Origin: Candidatus Mediterraneibacter faecavium
Lineage (GTDB): Bacteria; Bacillota; Clostridia; Lachnospirales; Lachnospiraceae
Assembly: GCA_019119995.1 (NCBI GenBank)
Contig: DWVY01000046.1
Span: forward strand, 1-37,688
Length of the DNA: 37,688 nucleotides
Direction of reading: 5' to 3'
Shown: positions 1 to 8,273 of the stretch, in pieces
Layout: each line of letters begins with the position of its first letter
Numbering within the stretch: the first letter of the stretch is position 1
Notes under the pieces: generated by a model
What the model saw: only the letters and a program-made list of their open reading frames with translations
What the model was told of the DNA's origin: nothing
Databases searched by the model: none
Position numbers and translations under genes: made by a program

Positions 1-130
1 CTATACTAATTTTTGAGTTTGGCTTGCGACACCATTCTCATTTTAGCATAGGAGGCTTTTTATTCATATCCTACACGCTCCTGCTTACTCCATTCTCCCC
101 AGCATAGCTGGGGGATTAGACCTTTCATTT
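1..130. mobile_element. possible insertion-sequence end at left edge
   Basis: This stretch has no coding relation to the MFS fragment that starts at about 132. It contains a perfect 7-bp hairpin with a 3-nt loop at 97-113 (CCCCAGC, ATA, GCTGGGG). The frame of the MFS fragment meets a stop at 117-119, so the MFS gene has been cut here and joined to foreign DNA. A short hairpin close to an element end is typical of IS200/IS605-type elements, but no transposase is visible and the family is a guess. A genomic deletion junction would look the same. Confidence 0.35.
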
Positions 131-131
131 A

Positions 132-776
132 AAAAAGAACCGCGGGATACTGGATCTGATCCTGTTCCTCGCGGCCATTAATCTTGTAGCGTCCGTCTAC
201 AACGCGGCGCTGCCTGCCATGCTCCTCTCCCGCGAAGGAGGAAGCCAGACCGCACTGGCTCTTGTCAATACGTGCACCGGTCTGGCGAACGTCATCGGGA
301 GCGCTGCCGTCACACTTCTCCCGGCTCCGAAAAACCGGGTAAAGGTGATCTGCCGTTCCCTTCTGTTTTCCATGAGCACAGAGAATTTTCTGCTCGCTCT
401 GGGACGCAGCACGCCGGTGTGGTGTTTTGGTGCTGTCCTGGGCTGGCTGTTCATACCGGTCATGAACACAAATATGGACGCCCTCTTCCGCTTGCGCATC
501 CCTGTGGAAATGCAGGGGAGGGTTTACTCAGCAAGGAACACGTTTCAGTTTTTTACCATCCCGCTCGGATATCTGCTGGGCGGATTTCTGGTAGACCGAG
601 TGTTTGAACCATTTATGCAGATACAGGATGCAGACAGCATTTTCACCCTCGCATTCGGTTCGGGCAAGGGTTCCGGCGCGGCACTTCTGTTCTTCGTGAT
701 CGCGTTTGCCGGCATACTCGTCTGCCTGTATTTCCAGAGAGACCGGTATATCAGGGAATTGGATAACGATAAGTAA
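132..776 (+). pseudogene. MFS permease, C-terminal fragment
   Basis: The frame is open from 120 and reads as an MFS drug/macrolide-efflux type permease from about 132. About 214 residues remain, roughly half of the usual 400-430. Several hydrophobic helices are visible, with the charged loop motif MQGRVYSARN between helices and a soluble tail ending in RELDNDK. The first ATG is at 219, but the residues before it (KKNRGILDLILFLAAINLV) already read as a membrane helix, so 219 is not the natural start. The N-terminal half is missing at the junction with the DNA at 1-130. I take it as a remnant with no transport function; substrate unknown. Confidence 0.7.
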
Positions 777-806
777 TGAGCATAAACAATAGGATGAAGA
801 TACTCT

Positions 807-875
807 GATTCCCTTACTCAATGAGGAGGCGTACTTTCCTGCGCCTCCTCTTTCTGCTTTACAAGTAAGGGAATC
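807..875. terminator. nested inverted repeats between convergent genes
   Basis: An outer 12-bp arm pair (GATTCCCTTACT at 807-818 with AGTAAGGGAATC at 864-875) encloses an inner 9-bp pair (GAGGAGGCG at 823-831 with CGCCTCCTC at 842-850). The structure lies between the end of the MFS fragment and the convergent end of the GH30 gene, so it probably terminates transcription from both sides. It lacks a good T-run, so a short palindromic repeat is an alternative. Confidence 0.55.
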
Positions 876-914
876 GTTCTTACATCAATGATAAAGGGTT
901 ACGTAACGTCAATG

Positions 915-2258
915 TCAAGCGGTAATTTCTCCCGTGCATATTTCTCTGCTGCCGATCACAAATTCTACTGTCTGGCCCCCCAGGCGAAGCACGACTTTTT
1001 TCTCTTTTTCATCCCGGTTAAGAAGCACGAATACAACGTTCCCATCCGGATTCACAAATGCGGTTACATCTAACATCTCAGTATAACGGCTCAGTGCGAT
1101 CCGCTTTGCTCCGGGCTTTATGAAATGAGAAAAATGCCACAAATGTTTCTGAATGGTCTGCGCTTGCAGCTCTTTTTTCTCTGTATCGTATAAAAACGGC
1201 GCCAGGCAGTAATTGCCGGCATGGTTCGGCCCTCCTTTTTCATCCAGGAGAACATTCCAGTCATAAAAAGCGGTAATCCCGTGGCTCAGATCCCCGATTA
1301 TCTCGTGCGAGAGACAGAGGGCGCTCTCAGACATATTTTCAGGACCGAATTTCCTATACTCGATCGCACTCTCGGAAAGGATCAGTTTCAACTCCGGATA
1401 AAAGCGCCGCAGCAGATCCAGGTTTTCAAAATGATCCCCGCTGTACCAGTGGCACGCCACGCCGGATACCATTTCCGCCGCTTTTCCCTTTACGATCTCC
1501 TCCGCACGCTCAAAGGCTCTCTCTTTGTTGTGATCCCAGATAAATACTTCTATGTCCTTAAATCCATGTTTTATTAACGCGGGATACATAAATTCTTCGA
1601 GAAATTTCTTCTCTTCACCGGCTGTGTAAACACAGGAATCCCATGTCTGCACAGCCTTGGCCTCATTTTGAAGGCTGATCCTCTGCACCCGGAACCCTCT
1701 TTTCTTAAATTCATCAATATACCGGCAGATATAGTCCGCCCACAGGCCGGCATATTCCCACTTTAATTTCCCGCCGTATCTTCGTTCTCCGTTTGTCTTC
1801 ATAAAGGCCGGAGGCGACCAGGGTGAGAGCATGAGTTCCACTCGGTTTCCCGTCATTTTCTGAATGTCCTGCAGCATGGGGAGAATATACTTTTCTGTTC
1901 TCTCAAAAGAAAATGTCTTCAGACTTCTGTCGTTTTCGTCTGACATCGCCTCGTACATCTCTGTAGAGAAATCGCAGCTGTCCATATGGACGCGTATCAG
2001 TCGGTAATTCATCTCCTTCTCAGAAAAATACGCGGTCAGCAAAGCCTGTTTATCAGCCTGGCTCATCAGGGAATAGACATATGCGGACGAGTCTGTGACC
2101 GCTCCCCCAAATCCTTCAAATTCCTCGAATTTCCTGTCCGGATATAAATTAACCACTTCATTTTCTATTCCGTTTATATCCTCCGCAAATTCCATCTCGC
2201 GCTGATCCGTCTCCAGATGCCGATTTTTTTCTTTTGTTGTCGTCAGTTTTAATTTCAT
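915..2258 (-). CDS. GH30 family glycoside hydrolase
   Basis: A protein of 447 residues of the GH30 family (glucosylceramidase / endo-beta-1,6-glucanase relatives). Near the N-terminus it has the family signature GFGGAVTDSSAY (about 49-60). The likely acid/base is E199 in SLQNEAKAV and the likely nucleophile E296 in LILSESAIEY, followed by a beta-sandwich tail. I chose the ATG at 2258 because GGAGG stands 6 nt upstream; an upstream TTG at 2273 would absorb that site. No signal peptide is seen, so it should act in the cytoplasm on imported oligosaccharides. It is the last gene of the ABC sugar operon, 39 nt after the GH5 gene. The family is clear; substrate (beta-1,6-glucan or gluco-oligosaccharides) is inferred. 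Confidence 0.85.
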   Translation of the reverse strand: MKLKLTTTKEKNRHLETDQREMEFAEDINGIENEVVNLYPDRKFEEFEGFGGAVTDSSAYVYSLMSQADKQALLTAYFSEKEMNYRLIRVHMDSCDFSTEMYEAMSDENDRSLKTFSFERTEKYILPMLQDIQKMTGNRVELMLSPWSPPAFMKTNGERRYGGKLKWEYAGLWADYICRYIDEFKKRGFRVQRISLQNEAKAVQTWDSCVYTAGEEKKFLEEFMYPALIKHGFKDIEVFIWDHNKERAFERAEEIVKGKAAEMVSGVACHWYSGDHFENLDLLRRFYPELKLILSESAIEYRKFGPENMSESALCLSHEIIGDLSHGITAFYDWNVLLDEKGGPNHAGNYCLAPFLYDTEKKELQAQTIQKHLWHFSHFIKPGAKRIALSRYTEMLDVTAFVNPDGNVVFVLLNRDEKEKKVVLRLGGQTVEFVIGSREICTGEITA

Positions 2259-2297
2259 TCCAATCCTCCACAAACATGTTGTCGCCTTACAGGCCGC

Positions 2298-3881
2298 CTA
2301 AACTTCTGCAAATTCAAGCCGCTTCATACATATGTCGCCGCTTACTGCCCGGATTGAGACCGTGGTATGTCCGCTGTCGGATAATTTTATGTTTCCTTCG
2401 ATCTTCTTATCTGTGCTTTTCACAGAAAAACGGTAAGAACTCTCTGCGTCTGACACCTCGATACGCGCCCCTTTTTCCGTTTCGCAATCTATTGTCAGGA
2501 TCATATCTTTTTCCCCGTTTACCGTATATCTTACCTGTTCTCCCTCGCGCAGGAGCAGTGCATATCGCTCCCACTGGCAGTCGAACGGGAACTCCTTTTC
2601 TCCTTCTTTTCGTTGCTCGATCAGATAGCGTCCGCAGCCCTTCCTATATTCCACCTCCGGATTCTCCGTGCTGTAAGTGTATTCCTTTTCTGCAGGCTCG
2701 TCAAAATCTATCGCTAACAGAGAAAAACTCTTTCTTCTCTGGATATGGTTCGTCACTTCGGGATGAAGATCGCAGTTCTCCAGGCGGATATGCTCCAGAT
2801 ATTCATCGAAAATTTTTCTCGCAGCTTCATATCCCGGGTGCGCGCCTCCTCTGACATAATCTAAAATTTTTTCATAGTCTTCCGGCGCTTTGACAGAGCA
2901 GGGAGAATTGGTGCATTCCATCTTTTTCCATGGCCACAGATTATAGCCGATCCCCAGAGACTCGGCCAGAGGATACAGAGCTGCGTACCATTCATTACGG
3001 TTTTCTCCGGTCTCTCCCATCCACAGGGGAACGTCAAGCTGTTCCGCCTTTTCTATAAAAAGCTCCAGACATTTTTTCTCCGGTTTTTCCGCGTACCTGT
3101 GGAAATGAAGCACCATATTGTCGTCCAGTTTCCTGGTCAGGCAATCGAAATCTGTCGCCCAGTGTGCTCCTTCGATACTGATCATATGTTTCTTGTCCTT
3201 TTTGCGGATGCGGCTGATAGCGTCTTCGTAAAACCTGTAAATTTCCGGAATCAGGCAGTCATATTCTCCCGGTGCGACCGGTTCGTTCAGAAGGTCATAT
3301 CCGCCCACCGCTTCGCGATCCGCATATTCTTCAGCCAGTCTTTCCCACAAAGCCAGCGCCTTTTCCCGCGGATCCTGATCGGTAAACAGCCTCGGCACAT
3401 CGTCAATACTGTCGTCGATGTTTGCCCCCGTCTGTCCGCCCGGGGCTGCATGAAGGTCGATAAACGCATATATGTCGGCTTCTTCACACCAGTCGATACA
3501 TCTCCTCAGAAGATCAAATCCTTCCTGTTTCCACCTTATGCCTTCGTCTTCCTCCATAAAAAGACGCCAGTTCAGCGGGATCCGCACAGAATTGTACCCC
3601 AGCTTTGCCATATATAAAATATCTTCCCTGCAGATATACTCTTCTCTGAATCTGCGCCAGAACATTTCTCCGTATGCTTTTCCGCAAAGTTCTTCCACTA
3701 CTCTTTCGATCCTTCGCGGACGGTCAAACCGTTCGGCTCCGTCAGCCAGCCACATATACCCTTCCGGAACCATCCAGTTCCCCAGGCCCCAGCCGGATAA
3801 GATCACTTCGCCCCGATCGTTTACGATCTTACGTCCGGCCGCTCTTAAAAATCCGTTTATCGTTTTTGCTCTTCTTTCCAT
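2298..3881 (-). CDS. GH5-family glycosidase with C-terminal beta domain
   Basis: This 527-residue protein has an N-terminal GH5 (cellulase/exo-glucanase superfamily) TIM barrel at about 8-360 and a C-terminal domain of about 150 residues that looks like a beta-sandwich or carbohydrate-binding module. Catalytic glutamates are probably E200 in DLLNEPVAPGE and E290 in LWMGETGENRNEW; HF-HRY at 259-263 and NSVRIPLNW at 97-105 are also GH5-like. There is no signal peptide, so it is cytoplasmic. It starts with ATG behind AAGGAG, and that ribosome binding site lies inside a 17-bp tandem duplication. It sits between the permease genes and the GH30 gene in one operon. Exo-beta-1,3-glucanase-like activity is the best guess; the substrate is not proven. 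Confidence 0.83.
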   Translation of the reverse strand: MERRAKTINGFLRAAGRKIVNDRGEVILSGWGLGNWMVPEGYMWLADGAERFDRPRRIERVVEELCGKAYGEMFWRRFREEYICREDILYMAKLGYNSVRIPLNWRLFMEEDEGIRWKQEGFDLLRRCIDWCEEADIYAFIDLHAAPGGQTGANIDDSIDDVPRLFTDQDPREKALALWERLAEEYADREAVGGYDLLNEPVAPGEYDCLIPEIYRFYEDAISRIRKKDKKHMISIEGAHWATDFDCLTRKLDDNMVLHFHRYAEKPEKKCLELFIEKAEQLDVPLWMGETGENRNEWYAALYPLAESLGIGYNLWPWKKMECTNSPCSVKAPEDYEKILDYVRGGAHPGYEAARKIFDEYLEHIRLENCDLHPEVTNHIQRRKSFSLLAIDFDEPAEKEYTYSTENPEVEYRKGCGRYLIEQRKEGEKEFPFDCQWERYALLLREGEQVRYTVNGEKDMILTIDCETEKGARIEVSDAESSYRFSVKSTDKKIEGNIKLSDSGHTTVSIRAVSGDICMKRLEFAEV

Positions 3882-3887
3882 CCTGTT

Positions 3888-3921
3888 TCTCCTTCGCTCT
3901 GTTGTCTCCTTCGCTCTGTTG
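3888..3921. repeat. 17-bp perfect tandem repeat carrying an RBS
   Basis: TCTCCTTCGCTCTGTTG occurs twice in tandem (3888-3904 and 3905-3921), followed by a partial third copy. On the minus strand each copy contains GAAGGAG, so the Shine-Dalgarno site of the GH5 gene is present twice, at two distances from the start codon. Confidence 0.9.
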
Positions 3922-3927
3922 TCTCTT

Positions 3928-4758
3928 TTATCCTTTGACGGCTCCGTCTGCGATTCCCCGCATGATCTGTTTCTGGAATACGATATACAGCACGATAGCC
4001 GGAAGAGCCGCCAGGATCAGCGCGCTCAAAATTGCCGTCCAGTCGCTGCTGTACTGGCCGAACAGAGTATTCGTCGAGAGCAGCAAAGTATATTTTTCAT
4101 TATCCGAAAGCACGATCAACGGCAGGAGGAAATCATTCCATACCCATAACATATTTGTAATGCACACTGTCGCTGTAGTTGCCTTCAGCATCGGGAACAC
4201 TATCAGGAAAAATGTCTTGATAGACGAGCATCCGTCGATCGCAGCCGCTTCTTCCAGCTCGATCGGAATGCTTTTTACAAAGCCGTAATAAATAAAGATC
4301 GCCATACTTGTTCCTGTTCCTGCATAGATCAGTGATAATCCGGCAAGTGAATTTTTCAATCCCAGGCTGAGCACTACTTTGTAGAGCGGAATCATGATCG
4401 AGCTGAACGGAATCAGCATGGAAAAGACAAACAGTCCGTAGATCACTTTAGCCAGCTTCGTCTTTGTCCGGCATAGTTTCCAACCTGCCATCGCAGAGAA
4501 AAGGCAGATGAGGATCACTGAGAAAGCTGCCAGAAACACTGTATTTCCAAGGCTTCTCCAATATGACATCTTGTCAAAGGTACGAATATAATTTTCAAGA
4601 TCCAGAGCTTTTGGCAGAGCGATCACATTACTTAAAAGCTCTCCATTTGTTTTAAATGAGTTCATCAAAGCCAGGAGGATAGGCGCCATCGTAAACAGTC
4701 CGACTATTCCGAGCAGCACCTTGATCGTAATCTGATAAGCGCGCTTACGTCTTTTCAT
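3928..4758 (-). CDS. ABC sugar transporter permease (MalG type)
   Basis: A 276-residue inner-membrane permease with about six transmembrane helices and the cytoplasmic EAA loop (IELEEAAAIDGCSSIKTFF, followed by the conserved FP) that docks the ATPase. It begins with a helix near 12-33. It is the second permease of a carbohydrate-uptake ABC transporter (CUT1 family) and pairs with the gene at 4755-5633, which it overlaps by an ATGA. No ATPase gene lies in the locus; CUT1 systems of Firmicutes often share a general MsmK-type ATPase encoded elsewhere, which I infer here. The length is normal. Confidence 0.92.
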   Translation of the reverse strand: MKRRKRAYQITIKVLLGIVGLFTMAPILLALMNSFKTNGELLSNVIALPKALDLENYIRTFDKMSYWRSLGNTVFLAAFSVILICLFSAMAGWKLCRTKTKLAKVIYGLFVFSMLIPFSSIMIPLYKVVLSLGLKNSLAGLSLIYAGTGTSMAIFIYYGFVKSIPIELEEAAAIDGCSSIKTFFLIVFPMLKATTATVCITNMLWVWNDFLLPLIVLSDNEKYTLLLSTNTLFGQYSSDWTAILSALILAALPAIVLYIVFQKQIMRGIADGAVKG

Positions 4759-5633
4759 AATTCTTCCTCCTTCTTCTGCATGATCTTTAACTGTACCGCA
4801 GTAATGACAAAAATGATCAGGAAGAGCACGGTTGATTTAGCTGTAGCGTATCCGTACCGGATATTTCCCTGAAAAGCTTCCTCATAAATGTTGATCGCAA
4901 CGGATTGCGTACTTCTTCCCGGGCCGCCCCCTGTCAGTGAATAGATCACGTCAAATACCTGGAACGCGGAGTTTAACGTCCAGAAAATGCAGATCGTCAA
5001 CGCCGGCCTGATCATCGGGAATGTGACGTTCCAAAACTTCTGCCATCCGTTCGCCCCGTCAAGCGCCGCCGCTTCCAAAAGATGGGCAGGCACTCCCTGC
5101 AGGCCTGCCATATAGATGATCATCAGATATCCGATGCATCCCCACGCCGCCACGATAACAATCGAAAGGAACGCGTATTTACTGTCTCCCGCCCAGGATT
5201 TGTCCAGGAATTTCCAGCCGAAATTATCCGCCATGTAATAGAATACCTTATAGAAAATAAACTGCCACATATAACCGCCGATGATCATACTTATCATATT
5301 CGGGAGGCAGAATATCGTCCTGAAAACGCCCTTTCCTTTTTTAACAGACTCAACCGCGACCGCAAGTATAAGCGCAGCTGCATTTGCAACAAGCAGCAGG
5401 GCGATCACATATAACGTCGTAAACTTAAGCGAATCCCAAAAATATGTATCTGTCAGCAGCTCCACGAAATTTTCCATACCGACAAAATCATATTCCCGGC
5501 TTAATCCGTTCCAGTTCGTCAGTGAATAGAAAATACCGCTCACCGCGGGATAAAGTTTAAATATGATATATACTGCCAATGCCGGCAATGTAAATAAAAG
5601 AAGACTGACATTACCGTTTCTTTTATATTTCAT
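4755..5633 (-). CDS. ABC sugar transporter permease (MalF type)
   Basis: A permease of about 292 residues with six predicted transmembrane helices and the EAA loop (HLLEAAALDGANGWQKFW, followed by VTFPMIRP). The motif SLTGGGPGRSTQ before the last helices is typical of MalF/UgpA-type subunits. I placed the start at the ATG at 5633, where AGAGG is 8 nt upstream; a TTG at 5663 in the same frame has no better site. The stop overlaps the next permease's start (ATGA), which suggests translational coupling and equal amounts of the two proteins. It forms the membrane channel with the MalG-type partner and receives sugar from the lipoprotein at 5765-7027. Confidence 0.92.
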   Translation of the reverse strand: MKYKRNGNVSLLLFTLPALAVYIIFKLYPAVSGIFYSLTNWNGLSREYDFVGMENFVELLTDTYFWDSLKFTTLYVIALLLVANAAALILAVAVESVKKGKGVFRTIFCLPNMISMIIGGYMWQFIFYKVFYYMADNFGWKFLDKSWAGDSKYAFLSIVIVAAWGCIGYLMIIYMAGLQGVPAHLLEAAALDGANGWQKFWNVTFPMIRPALTICIFWTLNSAFQVFDVIYSLTGGGPGRSTQSVAINIYEEAFQGNIRYGYATAKSTVLFLIIFVITAVQLKIMQKKEEEL

Positions 5634-5709
5634 TCCTGTTCCTCTCTTTCCTGTACGTTCCAAAACCTGTAACGCTTATCTTTGCTCCTGATTTTTATAA
5701 GAGTTAAAG

Positions 5710-5740
5710 ATAGCAGAACACTTTTCTCATGTTCTGCTAT
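5710..5740. terminator. hairpin between binding protein and permease genes
   Basis: An 11-bp perfect stem (ATAGCAGAACA at 5710-5720, TGTTCTGCTAT at 5730-5740) with a 9-nt loop. On the minus (operon) strand it follows the binding-protein stop and is not followed by a strong U-tract. It may be a leaky terminator or an RNA-stabilising 3' hairpin that leaves more binding protein than permease, as is common in ABC operons. Confidence 0.7.
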
Positions 5741-5764
5741 TTTTATCTCTTTTAAAATATCTGT

Positions 5765-7027
5765 TTACTGCGCAAGTTTATTTGCTTCCTGGAACGCCTG
5801 GTCCAGTCTCGGAATAATGTCGTCTACCGTAACATTCCCCACATAAAGCTCCTGGAGCAGTTTCCCCTGCTCGTCGGTTACTGCTGACGGAAGTACCAGA
5901 TCCTGATAGGATCTTCCCTCTTCCACATATTTATAAGCTTCCTGCACCCACGGAGTCGTCTCATAGTCATGGCACGGAGCGATCGGGTTAAAGCCGCAGT
6001 CCTGGAATAACTGAGAAGAATCTTCATCGTCCAATACATAATCTGCGAATTTCATCGCCAGTTCTTTCTGCTCGCCGCCTTCATATACTCCGAGCACGGT
6101 TGATGTAGACAGATTGATCTTCGTACACTCTTCATTGTCATTTACCGGGAGCGGGAACATTCCTATCTGAAGATCCGGATTGGTTTCCATCATTGTCGCG
6201 GTGGAGAATCCGTTCACATACATCGCAGCCTTTCCGTTTGCAAAATCGGCCGCGCCCATTTCCGCGCCTTCTTCCATCGCACGGTCTGTACCGTTCTCCA
6301 TGATCAGATCGATCACATCGAAAATTTCTTTTACTTCCTCGTAAGAACCCTGATCCTCATACATGCGGTCCAGCCAGTCTGTCTTTTCTCCGGAGACAAG
6401 GCCGCCCAGAGTCAGTGCTGTCATAAGCTGAGGAACCCACTGCTCCTGGAAAGCAAGCATAAACGGCGTATATCCTTTTGCTTTCAGTTTTTCACATACC
6501 TGCCTGAGATCATCTAAAGTTTCCGGAAGCTCGATCCCCGCGTCTTCAAACATCTCTTTGTTGTATACAACGCCCCATGCGGTACTCTCGATCGGAACCG
6601 CCATCACTTTTTCGTCAACCATCACCGTCTTTTTAACATCGTCATATACTTTTGACACTCCTTCTGAGCCTGTAAGATCAGCCAGATATCCGGCCTCCGT
6701 ATATTTTGCGATATTATTTGCGTGGATCGTGAAAAGATCCGGTGCGTCGTCCCCGGTGAGCCTTGTCTGCAAGACGCTGTCATACTGGTCGGAACTTGGC
6801 ATTTCCAGATTTACTTTTACCTTGATGTTCTCTTCCTCCAGCATTTTTTCCTCAAACTGCCTGCAGTAACCTTCCCACTGTTCCATATACTGAGGGAAAC
6901 TCATCAAAATATTCAGTTCCGCCTCCTCAGGTTTTTCTCCGTTGTCCTCTGAGCCTCCGCTGCCGCATCCGACCGCAGATGCCGTCAGGGCCAGGCACAA
7001 CATGATTGACAATACTTTCTTTTTCAT
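5765..7027 (-). CDS. sugar-binding lipoprotein of ABC transporter
   Basis: A 420-residue family-1 extracellular solute-binding protein. It has a lipoprotein signal peptide (MKKK, then a hydrophobic stretch) with the lipobox SAVGC, so C21 should be the lipidated first residue and the protein is held on the outer face of the membrane. A Gly/Ser/Glu-rich linker follows. The body shows the fold expected of the class, with DAPDLFTIHANN, the NGFSTATM region and a C-terminal helical end. AAAGGAGG stands upstream of the ATG. It is the first gene of the transporter operon, directly downstream of the YesN-type regulator gene. The ligand is probably an oligosaccharide cleaved by the GH5/GH30 enzymes of the operon; that is inference from context. 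Confidence 0.92.
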   Translation of the reverse strand: MKKKVLSIMLCLALTASAVGCGSGGSEDNGEKPEEAELNILMSFPQYMEQWEGYCRQFEEKMLEEENIKVKVNLEMPSSDQYDSVLQTRLTGDDAPDLFTIHANNIAKYTEAGYLADLTGSEGVSKVYDDVKKTVMVDEKVMAVPIESTAWGVVYNKEMFEDAGIELPETLDDLRQVCEKLKAKGYTPFMLAFQEQWVPQLMTALTLGGLVSGEKTDWLDRMYEDQGSYEEVKEIFDVIDLIMENGTDRAMEEGAEMGAADFANGKAAMYVNGFSTATMMETNPDLQIGMFPLPVNDNEECTKINLSTSTVLGVYEGGEQKELAMKFADYVLDDEDSSQLFQDCGFNPIAPCHDYETTPWVQEAYKYVEEGRSYQDLVLPSAVTDEQGKLLQELYVGNVTVDDIIPRLDQAFQEANKLAQ

Positions 7028-7128
7028 ACCCTTTCTCCTCCTTTTGTCAGGTGTTTGTTGTTGTCCTTATTATATGGATGATCAGGGTCTTATTCTTTGT
7101 CCGGATTTAAGAATTCTTATTGTATTTT
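7028..7128 (-). promoter_or_regulatory. promoter region of the sugar-uptake operon
   Basis: On the minus strand a good -10 hexamer TATAAT lies at 7069-7074, but no convincing -35 is found 16-18 bp upstream. A promoter with a weak -35 fits activation by the AraC-type response regulator encoded just upstream. The mapping is from sequence only. Confidence 0.45.
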
Positions 7129-8253
7129 TTAATCTTTTTTCTGCTCGTGCGCTATCTTTTGTAACATTTCACTAGGCGCTGTGCCGTAATATTTTTTAAA
7201 CGCCCGGTAAAAACCTCCAAGCTCCTGATATCCCACTGTCTCGGCTACGTCTTTGATGGCCATCTTTTCAACCAAAAGCAGTTCTTTGGCTTTTTTCATT
7301 TTCAGATCTGTCAAATACCGGGAAAAATTGATCCCCACTTTATCTTTAAACCATTTGCTCAGATACTCCCTTGTCACGCAAAAATAATCCGCGGTTTCTT
7401 CCAGCGTGATCCCCCGCAGATAATTTTCCCTGATGTAACGCTCCGCCTCTTCCAGATTGATCCTGTGTTTCTCCGCCGCCTTTTGTCCAATGGTTCCGGA
7501 AACCGTATCAGCCAGCCTCTCCATCGCTATGACCATATCGTCAAGTGAAAAATCTGTTCCAAATACAAAATTTGCATTTTGAGGCTGCTGGATCTCCTCA
7601 TATGAGTATCCGTTATCCCGTATATATCTGTGGATCAGATTATACAGGTCATAATATATATACACCGAGACGTCTTTGGCAGGCTCTTTCCCCTCGTTTC
7701 TCCGTATGAGTTCCCGCACTTCCGCGAAGCACGCTTCGATCGCGCTCCTGTCGCTTTTCTGCATGGCTTTATAAATCTTCTCTTTTAATCCGGCATACTC
7801 GCCGATCCATGTTTTCTGCAGGACTTTGTCCATATTCAGCTCTGCGTTTTCTTCTCTCTTCCTCGCCTTTTTCTTCAATTCCTGTATGCATCTCTTAAGC
7901 TGTTCATTCAATTCGTCCGGTTTTACAGGTTTCAGGATGTAGTCTATCGCCTGATAACGAAGCGCAGTCCTGACATAGGCAAATTCATCATAGCCGCTGA
8001 TGTATAAGATTTCAGATGTGCAGTTTCTTTTCCTTAATTCCTCACCAAGCTTTAGCCCATCCATATTCGGCATTTTTACGTCTGTTATGATAATATCCGG
8101 ATTTAAACTCAGTGCGAGTTCCAGGCCATATTCTCCATCAGAGGCTTCCGCCACTATTTCAATGCCTAATTCTTTCCATTTTCCCACATAGCGCAGCACG
8201 TCCCTTGTCCAGCTTTCGTCATCTATAATAATCGCCGTATATGTTTCTTCCAT
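7129..8253 (-). CDS. YesN-type response regulator, AraC output domain
   Basis: A 374-residue two-component regulator. The receiver domain spans about 5-125: acidic pocket D11-D12, phospho-acceptor D58 in IIITDVKMPNMDG, and the conserved K in YILKPVKP. A middle region of about 130 residues links to a C-terminal AraC/XylS DNA-binding domain (about 270-370) with two helix-turn-helix units (ITLEETADYFCVTREYLSKW and IKDVAETVGYQELGGFYRAF). The gene starts 20 nt after the kinase gene stop. It most likely activates the adjacent ABC/glycosidase operon in response to an extracellular sugar. Family assignment is secure; the target is inferred from position. Confidence 0.93.
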   Translation of the reverse strand: MEETYTAIIIDDESWTRDVLRYVGKWKELGIEIVAEASDGEYGLELALSLNPDIIITDVKMPNMDGLKLGEELRKRNCTSEILYISGYDEFAYVRTALRYQAIDYILKPVKPDELNEQLKRCIQELKKKARKREENAELNMDKVLQKTWIGEYAGLKEKIYKAMQKSDRSAIEACFAEVRELIRRNEGKEPAKDVSVYIYYDLYNLIHRYIRDNGYSYEEIQQPQNANFVFGTDFSLDDMVIAMERLADTVSGTIGQKAAEKHRINLEEAERYIRENYLRGITLEETADYFCVTREYLSKWFKDKVGINFSRYLTDLKMKKAKELLLVEKMAIKDVAETVGYQELGGFYRAFKKYYGTAPSEMLQKIAHEQKKD

Positions 8254-8273
8254 TTTATTTCTTTCCTTTTCCG

